Shown: positions 23,593-34,299 of the stretch, piece by piece
Layout: each line of letters opens with the position of its first letter
Position numbering within the stretch: position 1 is the first letter of the stretch
Source of the DNA: Anticarsia gemmatalis
Lineage: Eukaryota > Arthropoda > Insecta > Lepidoptera > Erebidae
Length of the DNA stretch: 64,000 nucleotides
NCBI RefSeq assembly: GCF_050436995.1
Contig: NC_134757.1
Span: 1,376,501-1,440,500 of the forward strand
Reading direction: 5' to 3'
Notes under the pieces: generated by a model
Database searches by the model: none
Seen by the model: the letters and a program-made list of their open reading frames with translations, nothing else
What the model was told of the DNA's origin: nothing
Made by a program: the position numbers and the translations under genes

Positions 23593-26500
23593 GGTCTGTC
23601 TGTCTGCTACTCAATCACGCCTAAACTACTGAACCAATTTACATGAAATTTGGTATGGAGATATTTTGATACCCGAGAAAGGACATAGGCTACTTTTTAC
23701 CCCGGGAAAATGATGCATTTCCCGGGAAAATTCAAGTGGCGAACTAAGTCGCGAATAGTCAATATTATAATGACATTGAAATAACAAAATTCCGTTGTCA
23801 TGGCAACTGTTTTAATGGCGGATATGCCTTAGCGCGATTTCGTTATATTAAGAGACATAAATAATTTTGAGAATATTTTTCGTGAAAAAAAAGCATATTT
23901 TATATCATCACGCTACGACCAATAGGAGCAGAGTAACAGTAAAAAGTGTTACAAAAACGTTTGACCCATTCTCTCTTATCTGACGCAAGCGAAGTTGCGA
24001 GGGTCAGCTAGTTATATATATAAAGATTTACCTAGGTAGCGTAGTGTTAGTGTGCACGAGCCCCTTCCCCCGGCCGGCGGCCAGGCTGCGCGCGATGGCG
24101 GCGTGCTCGTGCGGCAGGTTGGCGAGGTTGTGGAACACGCCGCGCTTGCGGATTATTGTGTACACCAGGTTCGAGTTGCCTGCAATGTTAATAAAGTTTA
24201 TTAGAATACGAGAAATAGATATTCAGAATTTTTTTTATATATTGTTGGAGAAATAACTTTATATTGGTAATAAATGTAGATGGTTTGCGCCATTTATGCT
24301 AGATGAAGCCAGTTTTTGCCTTTTTCTGAAAGTTTACGGATAGATTTTCGCATTCGAAATGGAAACTTGTTTTTTTTTAAATTTTAATCGGGGTCTACAA
24401 TCCAACAAACGTAGGTATATTTATAGGGTTTTATGCACACTAACAAAAGATTACTTGTGCATAAAATTAAAATTATGTAAAAATACCCACGTAAAACTTA
24501 ATTTTTCAAACAATTTTTAAATCACAATGCGTTTCAATTTAGAGATTTCAGTATTGAGCGTTAGACTAAAATAAACATAGTAACTGACCATCAAACTGGT
24601 ACTGTATCATGTTGTTGAACATCTCGAGCAGGAAGAACACGAGGTGGTGGTGATGGGCCTGCGAGAACAGGAACCACGGCGTACTGAACGCTTCCAGTAA
24701 GTGCAGCAACTTGGTCGATGCCACCATTGATAACGTCTTTAGGTAGGGAGATACTGTGGAAAAAGGGAATACAAATTTGTATAAAAATATTATATTCGTA
24801 TAAAATTTGTATAAAAATATTATATTCGTGTAAAAGTATTTTTTCATGATCTGAAACTCATACACTTGAGTTTCAGATCATGAAAAAATACTTTGATTAT
24901 AGTTTTCTTGCAACTACTAGATATATTTTTTCAACAAATACGTGTTTTTACGTGTACATGTGCGTATACTCATCACAATACAGTTTCTATGCTTGCTTCT
25001 GCAGAACCTTTCACGTGGCCGATTTACACTTGGCCGTTATTTTTAAGACCTTATTGTTTTAACGTTATTAAAAAGGGTCTTTATGGTGCTCTATGCTACT
25101 GAGAATAAAAGATAAAATACTTTTAAATTCCTGATTTTTCGGCTAACATACATTAGCCTCTCCTCACCATGACATAAACTAGCTATAATATCATTAAATC
25201 TATTTTCATCATAACATTATAAACTCTTACCATTAACCAATATAGTGAGTAAGCAATCAAACAGCGGCTGCAGCCTCTGATGTCCGGTGGTGATGATCTT
25301 GTGGAACACCACGACCAGCAGGTCGGCGTGCGAGCCCGTGAACACCGGGATGTCCATGGGCACGGTGGCCGTGTACGGCTTGTTGAGCCGCACGCCTAGG
25401 TTGCGCTCCCCGGACAGGAGTAGCAGGATGAACACGCCTATGTGCATCAGGCCTACGCGAGCTGTGGAAAACATAAAGAATATAGGTACAATTTTTATCT
25501 TAAACAGGCGAACTTACTAAAATGTATTTGAAACTGAAGGTGCCAAACTTGTCGTAGTTTCTTTTTCTACAAGATACTACCAATAATTTTGTATAAAACT
25601 AGAAACTCATGATCAGCGGTCGCGAAAAGGAGGTGTTTAGACTCGTATGGCACTTACACACAATAACTTCACATTCATAAATATTATTATGATGAAATTA
25701 ATGTAAAAATAGAGTGTGTGGCACTCTATCTGTTAATAAAACTATGATCAGAAATGTGTGCAAATACAACGTCTCCAAATAAGATGGTTCATGGAATAAA
25801 AATCCTTGTTTATACTTACATTGATCAGCGCGTGAGTCGTTCAGATGGTACAGTATAGGCACCAGCACTTCTAACACATCACTGCTCTTTAACACGTAGT
25901 ACATGAATTTCTGAAATTATAACAAAATCATAAACACACTTGTTTTTTCCTTTATTTTTTTTTTATATATTACGTACGTGACGCTGAAAAGTATGAATAC
26001 ATTCTTGCACGAACGACGCACCAAAAAAACCCCTTTAAATACTGTATCACGAATTATTCCTACAGCAACAAACTATGTTCTATCTCCATTAAACTTAGTT
26101 TTTTATTCAGTCTACTTTGTTTCTTATAGCAATTAATTAGCACAATAAGCACAACCTTTTCTCTTTCAACCTTTTACTCTCCCACTGCTAGGCAAGCTTC
26201 TTCCGTACAACGGAGGGTTGGACTTGAGTCCGCCACGCTGACTGAATGCGGGTATAGGACTTTTTGAAGCATGCCCTCAAGAAATATATCATATCCTCAC
26301 CTTGTTATAATCACACATTTTCCAAAACAGCACAAGTAGTTCTTGATGGAGGTTGACTTTCTTGGCCGAGTTGGGCAGGTATGTCTGGGCGAGCGGGTTG
26401 TTGAGCAGCCGCGTCACTCCGCGCAGGATGAACTGGAAGTCCTCGTCGCGGTGGATCCGGGACAAGTAGTTGATGAACAGGTTGTCTGGGAGCGTCTGGA

Positions 26501-29500
26501 GAGAAAAGCAGGATTAAAATGTGCTTGAATTTGTGAGTATTTCAGTCTAAGTACTTTTATTATAATCAAATTTGCAGCTCAGGTTAATCAGAGTGCCAAA
26601 GAGGGCGATTTCGATACAAACTACTTATTTGTGCACAACAAATAAATAATTTGAGTAACTTATGTTATTGTGTTTTAAGGAATCGAATCCATGATACTAA
26701 ATGTTAGTAAGCCGGTAAGGGTAAACTACTGTGACCATTGCGGGATTAATTAGTTGTCAAAATGGTATGTAAGCGACAAGGTACCTAAGAAAGTACATTT
26801 GCTTTATTGTTAAAGGGTACTTTAGTCGAGGTTTAGAACCTATTTTAAACTCAGTAATTTGGTAGTACCAGAATGTCAGAATTGATGGAAAGGCAAAGCA
26901 TTGGATGATATATAACAATTGGAATTGCAAAATAAGGATAGCTGGTGTATTAAATAGACAAAGGCTGCAATTCATACTTACTTCATCGCTCTCCTCATTA
27001 ACAGCATTACTAGTATCATGGTCGAGGGTGACGATGAGGACCTGCAGCGCCACCTCCACGAGCGGCTCCAGCGTGTCGGCGAACAGCAGGTGGTTGTAGG
27101 GCAGCCCCAGACCCACCGGGTCGTACGAACATACCGTGTTCAGGAGGGATGTGAACAGGGGCAGGGCGTGGCGGTTGTCCGGGCTTGTTAGGTAACTGGA
27201 AAGAAGAAATAATTATATATTCTTTTATCTAAAAATATTACAAAAACGGGGAAAATTATGACTCTCTTACGTGACGTAAGCGAAGTTGCGCGGGTCAGCT
27301 AGTAAGTAATAATGTGATTCTTGATGTTATACATAGCAATAGGATAAATATTTTCATAAACAAGCATTCTATTTCTTGCTTTGTTTTTATAGAATAGAAT
27401 AGAATAGAATAGAATAGAATAATTATTTATTTGCGTAAAATGTGGTAACAAAACATGGTAGTAAATAAAAATAGGTACAAGACACATTTTGCCATTTACA
27501 ATAGCATGCAAATATACAAAAAGGTTGACATAGGGATGCCATCATTAATACTAAGTTAAAATATTAAAACTTAACACTACACATAATATAATATTAACAA
27601 ATAACTTGGTATCTCTTATAAAACATTACTATAGTTTATTAATAGTCTAATAAAAATAATTATAAAGAGTGTGGATCATATTTTTTCCTCTTATCGTCCC
27701 ATTACTAGGCAGGGTCCTCCTTCCAGAATATGGGCGATATGGGAGATCTTGAGTTCATAATTTATCTTTATCTTTAAATGCTAAGGGCTTTTATCTGCCA
27801 TACACCCAAATTGAGGGCTCTGTATCGTTTAAAGATCTCGAGCAATAACTATAAACAAGTATAGGACAATAAAACTCACGCGATCCACTTGTTGTGGTGC
27901 GTGGCGGCGTGCGAGGCGGGCTTGTACACGGTCTCGCTGAAGCACGTGAGCAGCAGGCGCAGCAGCTCGGCGCGCGCCGCCTCGTGCGGGGCCGCGCGCG
28001 GCGGGGAGCGCGCGAACCCCACGCCGCCCGCCCAGATGTACTCGCAGCTGTCTAGCGACGACAGCTCCTCGGCGCGCTCCTGCGGTGGGGGAAAATTGCT
28101 TTAAATAAAGCCCTTTACTGTCTCACTGCTGGGTACAGGTCTCTTCCCAGAATGAGGGAGAAGTTAAGCTTTGAGTACACCATGCTGACCTACACCTGAG
28201 TACTTTGTTTTTCAAAAGCTATTAGGTACATCAAATAATCTCGGACTTGTAATGTTTCATCAAGATTTCCTCCGCCATTAGAATAAGTTATAATATTTTT
28301 AATCATTTCACTTTGAGAAGACATTATGTTGCCTCGGGATCGAACCCCCGCCAATTTGAGTGGAAGGTTAAAAATTAGTTCGTTACACCAAAAGTCTCGT
28401 CAATAAATTATATTTAACATTTTAACTACAGAAATTGCTTAATACATAAATATCATATCAATTGAATCACGAATTAATCCTGGCTACGATAAATAATCTC
28501 AAGTCATCATACCTATACTTTTGTAGTAAAAATCAAATTAATATTTAAAATAATGCTATAATCTTTTTTTTATATATTTTATTTTTATTCTATATCTCGA
28601 TCGAAAGGTACGTCCATGCGTAGAAACATCGTAGTAATAAACAGTTAGCACGGAACGCTTGCAAGGTCTAACGGTACCTACTTACTGCGCAAATGCTTGC
28701 CAAGGTCACATTTTAAATGGCGTTTGATATCTGATTCTTATTGTTTAGTAAAGTGGACATAAAACACTCGGGTGCTGGCACCAATTGCCTTACTTATAGG
28801 GGATAAATCGATTTAATTCCTAGGGCCTAGACCCTCCCTTCGAACTGAAAGATCCTTGAGCTCGAGCAGCCAGATTTTTATAGAGGAAAGGGGATATAAA
28901 ATAAATAATATAGGCTTTACTAATGGGCTGTTCATTATATAGGCGCGCGTGACTTATTTTTTCTCGAGGGGAAAAATCCTTTCGGATACGCGAATTTGGG
29001 GGGGGGGGGTTAATCTTGGTTATGAGGTGCTGTCACTAAAAAACTATCCCGGTAACCTTCTTTGATGGATGGAGGAGCTCTAGGAACTTAAAAACACACC
29101 AATACCCCTCACATACATCTTGTCTTATTGAGGCTCAACCCAGAAAGGACTTTGCGCCTTTCTCATCTACTTATACCGTTTGATAGGTGACACCCTCGGA
29201 CCAGCATACCTGCAGGCATACCTAAAGCTTACATATTTTTGCAGCATGTGTGCTTTCAACGAATTCAACAGATTTTCACTCCAAGTATTTAATACGGTTA
29301 AACAAGCTCACGACTTAAGTTTAGTTGCCAAGGAAAAAACATTAATACAAACCATGTCTTTATCAAAAACAGAAAATAACAATTAAATACAATATTTATA
29401 ACACGTTAATAATTGTTGATAACAACCAATAACACATATAACCGATAATTTCATACCGTGGGAACATGGAATAAATCTTATTATCAGCTCGTGACATTAT

Positions 29501-32500
29501 ATCCTGAAATAACGCAATGAGTTTATTTTATTGTACGTATTGCAACAACCTTGTACAGATAGTACAGGCTCGTTGCACATTTATAATTAAAATTATATTT
29601 GCAAAGGCCTTGATAAGTCATTATTCATGATTACTTTCATTCATATTTTGACACTTTCTGTGCTTTTTTATTCGATTTGTAAGTGTAGTATAGACGCTAA
29701 AGTCATATTCATATAGGTACTCGCTTAGTGGACGAATATCAAACGTCGCGCGTTTAGTCGAAACGTATGCACTACTCTAACGTCTCTAACCGGATTTTTT
29801 TGAGTAACAAAAAGGTTAATTTTGCTTCGAAAAGGGAGTCCCCCTGCCTTCCCTTTAACTACAGCTTTAACATATTTCTTTTGCATTTATTTACTAATCG
29901 GGAGGTCTAACGGTCTCCTAAAGCTTATCGTAGAGAGATTTACTTACTAGTCGCGCGATCTACCTATTATATATTGGTTGCGCGCGACTTGACACGTTAT
30001 CAAACGGCTCATTAGGTTCTCCTAGGGCCGGAACATTAGAACACTTTGTAAACAGTAATAATCTAGAATATTGTTTTAAGGGCTGCTTGTATTGCTGTAT
30101 TAATGGAACCTGATTATAAAAACTTAAGTCAGAATTAACAGTTTTGACCCAAATTAATTTAAAGTTGCAGTAATAGTCGGAAAATGTTTAGTTCAGCTTG
30201 AAGCTTTGCAAGAAGCTTGTAAAACACCTTATTTATTTTAACGCCCTTACTTTGCTCTCGCGTGTAAGTCATTATAGCAAGTTGGTCGACTGACCTACAT
30301 TTAAAAAACATGTTTAAATCTACGCGAATTTCCGCATCACCATGAACGTTTTGGTATTTATCACAAAACAAAGTGTAACTCAATTAGTTAAATGAGTAAC
30401 GCTGTACAATGGATCGATGCGATAAGATAAAGTATGATATCATAAAATCAATAGCACTTACAGGTCCCGAGCGTTTCGTGCTCGCCACTGTGAAGTCTGG
30501 GCAGAATAGCAGGTCCTGGAACAAAAAATATTAAGATAAAAATGGCGCCTAAGAATTTGTTTCTGGTGTATTACCAAAATCGGAAGGACGTCGGCGACAC
30601 GAGAAAAGTTTCAGGCGCGGAAAAAACCGTTTTAATCAGTTTATCCGGCGGTCTATAATCTCACAACCATACATCTTGTCATACAGGACCGCCGGTTACT
30701 CTGGAGTACTCCAGACCTTTTTCAAGACGCGATGTCTTGAAAAAAGGTCATCTATAACTTTCATGTGGTAACTGACAATTACCAAAGGGGAAACCATAGG
30801 GATAATTACTCGGCCCAAGCACAGATTCGAACCCAACAACTAGCATTTTTACCAATGCGCCACACAAGTAGGTAGAGTTAATAAGTTCTACTACAGTTTA
30901 GCTACAGTTGGCCAGACTAATCACAATGTCATATATCTATTTTAGCACAGGAAGTCACAAAAATCATTGTTAATTTATTTAGGATGCTATTTAAATAGGA
31001 CATGCTAACCTTGAGAGTATTCAATGATTCTCATTTGTAGCTAATTACAGATAATTGTATTGTTTAAATACAATAAAATATTTAACTAGCTATGTTTAGA
31101 ACTCATTTAAATTATGCACCAATATAATTTTGCAAACTAATTTTAAAAGATGTTATAGTAACGATTTATGAGATTTCTTTAAGAAACAAATTTACACAGA
31201 AATCAAACAGAATAATTGAGTTTGTGTGTATAATTAAATACCACTAGGGAAAGAAGTTGTCTGATACATTTATACCATTGACAAAATAAATGCTTAGAAT
31301 TACATATCAGACAAGAACACAGGCATATTTTATTAAAAAATCTATAGGCAGTACACATAATCTCATAAAACAATTAAACAAGGTGTATACTCACACAAAC
31401 CGCATTAATAAGACTCTGTGCTAGTGGCACTGATTCATTTTCAGCAGCAGCTGGCAGTGAGGACCAGAAGAAACTGTGCCATTCTGGCTCTTCTAGCATG
31501 TAAGGTAACACTCTTGTTAAAAGTCTGGCACAGTTTAGAGCTGAAACAAAGTTATAATGATGTATTGGAATCTGTGACGTTACTTTAAGTAATTTTACAG
31601 TTACAATTTAGATTTTACATAAATGTTTATTGGTTGAGTAACAATTAATTATACTCAAATTTAATTACAAACAAACTCCAATTTCTTTTGTGTTTCTCCT
31701 TTTTATGCTGAAGTTGGTAATTAATTAAGATGCTAGTAATCATGTTGCCCAGCAGTGAGACATAATTGGGTTAAAATTATTTATTTATAGAACTACAGAC
31801 ATTTCAAATCAAATCAAAGCATGTAGGTATAAAAATACCTGACAAAATTTCATCTGACAATTTGATACTTATCCAAAATGGGGCCTAAGAATTATTTTCT
31901 GTTTAGAAACTTCATAAACATATAAATAATAATATTATACAGCAGGACTAAGCACACAAGGTGAACTCAGAAGTAAAAGCATCTATAAAATTTTGTTCAA
32001 TAATTTAAATGATTTAAAAATTCCTCAACAATATAACTATTACAATTAAATGTAGTTATCCAGTAAACAGAAATAAAAAAAACATTACAAGGCAAGTAAA
32101 TAACAACTGAAGTAGGTAATAAAGTTGTTTTCATACAAAATTCCCAATGACAAATAAACAGAATGAATCATGAATCATTTTTCTATTACAATGCATATTG
32201 AGTAATACAATTTCCTACATATTTATATCATTGGCAGTCTACAAAAATTACATATTTGTCTTGTATGAAACATTGCTATTTCTTAACTGTAATTAAATTG
32301 TATGACTGTGTAAATGTCTAGTGAATGTGTCTCACCTGTCTGCTGTTCCCTCTGCGTCCTACAGCTGCTATCAACCATCTTCACGAGCTTTTCAACAGCT
32401 TTGTACACAAGAGTGGCAAGATTATTCGGTGATTCTTCGCGTAACGCGCGGATCTCCGCACCAGGCACCAATGCGAACACATCCTGCACGTTTGTCACAC

Positions 32501-32689
32501 TCTCTGACCAGAACTGGTCCCAGAAACTGTCGTCCGAAGACTCAATTGGCTGCAAATAATCATTACATCAATACTTCTATACACTTCTTCTACGACATTT
32601 CGTCTAAACTTTATAACACTTACCTGAGTTTTGGAGGTGAGCTGAACTACAGCTTTCCTAAAGTTCAATTTTGTGTCAGCGTTACCCAT
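19630..32689 (-). CDS. HID1: HID1 homologue, complete 16-exon gene
   Basis: The exons, 5' to 3', are 32624-32689, 32336-32549, 31395-31540, 30462-30515, 27880-28079, 26982-27195, 26301-26495, 25820-25910, 25231-25461, 24589-24753, 24032-24179, 22686-22789, 22102-22367, 21099-21268, 20153-20311 and 19630-19693. Every junction keeps frame and the sum is 2487 nt (828 aa plus stop), slightly longer than human HID1. Diagnostic blocks are MGNADTKLNFRKAV, FWDQFWSES, LLFCPDFTV, LDSCEYIW, PYNHLLF, HIGVFILLLLSGERN, QRLQPLFDCLLTI, HHLVFFLLEMFNNM, GLTDESEILRFLQHGT and WYDTDVKLFEIQRV at the C-terminus. Gly2 followed by Thr6 fits N-myristoylation, known for HID1. Family members act at the trans-Golgi/medial Golgi in dense-core vesicle and secretory cargo sorting. 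Exon 13 encodes a variable Asp/Glu-rich linker (about residues 610-698). A tRNA-Leu gene and many repeats lie in the introns. Confidence 0.96.
20455..20523 (+). mobile_element. Helitron-like 3' end fragment, second type
   Basis: The sequence ends ACAACGTTTGCCGGGTCAGC then TAGT and is preceded by CCGAACCGGCTTGACCGATT. It matches the end of the longer copy at 57970-58142. It lies in the HID1 intron between exons 14 and 15 or is split by it. A reverse-orientation copy of the same family is at 20666-20800. Confidence 0.6.
20666..20800 (-). mobile_element. Helitron-like 3' region, second type, minus copy
   Basis: GCGGCAAACGTTGTTTTGCC is followed by GTGTCACTTAGGGG and GATGTTGGCCGATTCTCAGA. This is the reverse complement of the block at 58000-58140. 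The terminal CTAG is eroded. Confidence 0.55.
20830..21065 (-). repeat. tRNA-derived SINE, family B, minus-strand copy
   Basis: On the minus strand, TCCGTAGCGCAGTGGTTTAG (A-box region) and GTGAGTTCGATTCCCAAAC (B-box region) are followed by ATTATTTGTGCGATCCACAAA. The tail is shared with 16820-16945. It is located in a HID1 intron only about 30 bp from the 3' end of exon 14, in the sense orientation of the host gene. Confidence 0.75.
21587..21668 (-). tRNA. tRNA-Leu (anticodon AAG)
   Basis: This 82-nt gene has a seven-pair acceptor stem (GGTAGCG with CGCTGCC, one G-T pair). It has a D-arm GCCGAGCGGTCTAAGGC, an anticodon stem CTGGT/ACCAG around the loop TTAAGGC (anticodon AAG), and a long variable arm TCTCTTCGGAGG. 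The T-arm is GTGGGTTCGAATCCCAC and the discriminator base is A. The long variable arm and sequence match eukaryotic tRNA-Leu(AAG). No intron is seen. It lies in a HID1 intron, on the same strand as the host gene, and should be transcribed by RNA polymerase III from its internal A and B boxes. Confidence 0.96.
23246..23312 (+). repeat. Lepidopteran LINE-type 3' repeat fragment
   Basis: GGCCAGCATGGTGGACTC ... CCCTCGTTACGGGAGGAGAC is a block also found at 50785-50880 in plus orientation. Related minus-orientation copies occur at 26165-26262 and 28106-28196. It resembles the 3' region of common lepidopteran LINEs. The exact family is not determined. Confidence 0.55.
23524..24012 (+). mobile_element. 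Helitron-like non-autonomous element, longest copy
   Basis: It starts TCCATACTAATATTATAAAT, carries a (TCTG)n tract at 23555-23606, shares CTACTCAATCACGCCTAAAC with 18604-18930 and ATCACGCTACGACCAAT with 2046-2279, and ends with the hairpin CGCAAGCGAAGTTGCG and CAGCTAGT. It thus joins the two partial types and probably represents the fuller family structure. It lies in the HID1 intron ending at exon 11, about 20 bp from the exon. Confidence 0.8.
24833..24894 (-). other. Perfect 28-bp hairpin with a 6-nt loop in a HID1 intron
   Basis: Positions 24833-24860 are the exact reverse complement of 24867-24894, and the loop is TACACT. It is preceded by a direct repeat of about 30 bp (TTGTATAAAAATATTATATT twice, 24775-24832). 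It lies upstream of HID1 exon 10 in the transcribed intron. Small-RNA production is possible but not shown by the sequence. A template-switch inverted duplication is equally likely. Confidence 0.7.
26165..26262 (-). repeat. Lepidopteran LINE-type 3' repeat, minus copy
   Basis: On the minus strand, CAGCGTGGCGGACTCAAG and CTAGCAGTGGGAG match the family seen at 23246 and 50785. It is in a HID1 intron. Confidence 0.5.
27225..27302 (+). mobile_element. Helitron-like 3' end fragment
   Basis: ACAAAAACGGGGAAAATTAT is followed by a hairpin (ACGTAAGCGAAGTTGCG) and CGGGTCAGCTAG, matching the last 75 bp of the copy at 19317-19542. It sits about 30 bp from HID1 exon 6, on the upstream side in the gene's sense. 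Confidence 0.7.
27389..27422 (+). repeat. (ATAGA)n pentanucleotide microsatellite
   Basis: About six perfect tandem ATAGA units lie in the HID1 intron between exons 5 and 6. Confidence 0.9.
28106..28196 (-). repeat. Lepidopteran LINE-type 3' repeat, minus copy
   Basis: TCTCACTGCTGGGTACAGGT ... CACCATGCTGACC is the reverse complement of the block seen at 23246 and 50785. It begins less than 30 bp upstream of HID1 exon 5. Confidence 0.5.
30645..30749. other. Cluster of three inverted repeats
   Basis: CCGGCGGTC/GACCGCCGG (30645-30653 and 30687-30695) is followed by the 16-bp palindrome TCTGGAGTACTCCAGA (30700-30715). A hairpin with GACCTTTTTCAAGAC and GTCTTGAAAAAAGGTC (30714-30749, 5-nt loop, one bulged A) follows directly. 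All lie within about 105 bp of the HID1 intron between exons 3 and 4. This could be a degraded foldback element. Confidence 0.5.
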
Positions 32690-33068
32690 ATTTTCAAATT
32701 TCTAATTGTTTTTATACAATAAATCCATCTCAGCCTACGTTCCCATAAAAACAATGAAAAGTGACAGACTGACAGCTGACAGTAGACGACGTGTCAAAGA
32801 CAACTTATTTGGTTTATGTATGGCATTGGTCTTGTGTTTATCTGCCAGCACAAAGTCTGAGAATTCAAAATAATTTAATTTTTGGCATAAGTTAAGCTTA
32901 TTATCGCTGAGTTCAATCAACAACTATTGCAATAAATTTTGTAAAATTAATAACTGATTGTGTTTGTCACTTTTGACCTTTTGACATATTGTTATTGATC
33001 TACTCTGTTCTCGTCTCTTCTTTTGTCTTGTCTATGAGCGCACGTCAAATCACATTCAAGTCTGGAAA
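32690..33068. promoter_or_regulatory. Divergent promoter region between HID1 and mitochondrial ACP
   Basis: The two start codons are 379 bp apart in head-to-head orientation. The interval must hold both 5' UTRs and both promoters. I see no clear TATA box placed for either gene, which fits broad housekeeping promoters. The limits are set by the start codons only. Confidence 0.6.
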
Positions 33069-34002
33069 ATGGCTGCCGCAAACATTGTTCGCAGTGCTCT
33101 AACTGGATTATTACGAAAATCCACAACATATAGAACACCGGTAGTATGCCGGCTTTCGACCGTTGCCTTACATCAAAAATACAACACAGTCAATGCAGCT
33201 ATTAAGGCGTACAACAGCCAACATCTCCAGAATGGGGTAAGCACCTTATCAGTGATTAGAACGTGATTTTTGTTATACAAAGTGTGAAAATAAGGTCATA
33301 ATGATGCTTACACAAGATGTAGTACCATCTGAATGTATAGTGTATGTTAGATCAGTCTTGAATACAATATAACCTCAAACTTATTGCATAACAAATGTGT
33401 ACAATGTTACCCCAACTGTTTAGGTACTGTCACAACGAACACAACGATACTCGTCTGGGGCTCAGGCTAAGCCAGGAATGCAGGAAATTGAGGAGAGAGT
33501 CATGAAAGTTTGCAGGTGTTACGACAAGCTCAGTGCTACAAAGGTATATACACATAATTTATTTTCATACACTTTTGTTTCAGGGCCAGAATATGAGAGT
33601 CCGCAACTACAGCGGCGGGCCCCCACTCACATTAGACCTTATTAAAAGTAGGGTGCTACTTGTACTGCAGCTTTATGACAAAATTAACCCTGAGAAGGTA
33701 GCTCTTACTGAAATTATATTCAGCAAAGTAGAATCATTTGCTTGAATGTGTTGTCTATGCCTTTGATATTGTTTGCACATCTAAAACTATGACATACTCA
33801 ATGCTTTTCCTTATTTTTCCAGTTGGGCGTAGAAAGCCATTTCATCACAGACCTTGGCCTGGACTCCCTCGACCATGTGGAGGTCATTATGGCTATGGAG
33901 GACGAATTTGGTTTTGAAATCCCCGATGCTGACGCAGAGAGGCTGGTTAGACCAAAAGATATTATCCAATACATAGCCGACAAAGAGGATGTATATGAAT
34001 AA
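33069..34002 (+). CDS. ND-ACP: Mitochondrial acyl carrier protein (complex I subunit), two alternative exons
   Basis: The first exon is 33069-33236, then either 33424-33543 or 33584-33697, then the terminal exon 33823-34002. All junctions are on codon boundaries, giving 155 or 153 residues. The N-terminus (MAAANIVRSALTGLLRKS) is basic and lacks acidic residues, as expected of a mitochondrial presequence. The C-terminal exon holds the carrier domain, with the phosphopantetheine Ser in DLGLDSLDHVE (Ser111 or Ser109) followed by MAMEDEFGFEIPD. The protein carries acyl chains for mitochondrial fatty acid synthesis and lipoate formation, is a subunit of respiratory complex I, and binds LYR proteins including the Fe-S cluster machinery. 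Drosophila mtacp1 is known for the same kind of alternative exon. Its head-to-head neighbour is HID1. Confidence 0.97.
33424..33543 (+). CDS. ND-ACP: ACP alternative exon A
   Basis: This exon encodes 40 residues starting VLSQRTQRYSSGAQAKPG and ending YDKLSATK, bordered by TTTAG and GTATAT. It supplies the processing-site region and helix 1 of the carrier domain (EEVERVMKV-like: EIEERVMKVCRCYDKL). Exon B replaces it with an equivalent segment. Confidence 0.9.
33584..33697 (+). CDS. ND-ACP: ACP alternative exon B
   Basis: This exon encodes 38 residues starting GQNMRVRNYSGGPPLTLDL and ending YDKINPEK, bordered by TTTCAG and GTAGCT. It aligns with exon A (RxYSSG / RNYSGG; RVMKVCRCYDKL / RVLLVLQLYDKI), which shows an exon duplication. 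Only 40 nt separate it from exon A. Confidence 0.9.
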
Positions 34003-34290
34003 TACCCAAAACATTAGATTTTGTCTCTGGAATTTAAGGCCAGTTGTGCATTTGCCAACTGAAACCCTATCATAGAAAATTGCTGTGAATCTAGTATACA
34101 ACTGGCCTAAGATATCAAGGCATTGAATTTAGGGATTAGTTTGATTTATTTTACTTGTTATTCACATAAGAAAGAACAATGTAAACACTAATGATCATTG
34201 ATACCATCTGTGGCGATGTATAAAGTGTAAATTCTGTTTTTATTGATTATATGCCTGTTAGAGTAGATCATTTGTTTTTCATTTGATCTG

Positions 34291-34296
34291 AATAAA
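34291..34296 (+). terminator. Polyadenylation signal, mitochondrial ACP gene
   Basis: AATAAA lies 289 nt after the stop codon, followed by a second weaker AT-rich copy (AAATAAAAT) within 20 nt. Confidence 0.6.
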
Positions 34297-34299
34297 CCT

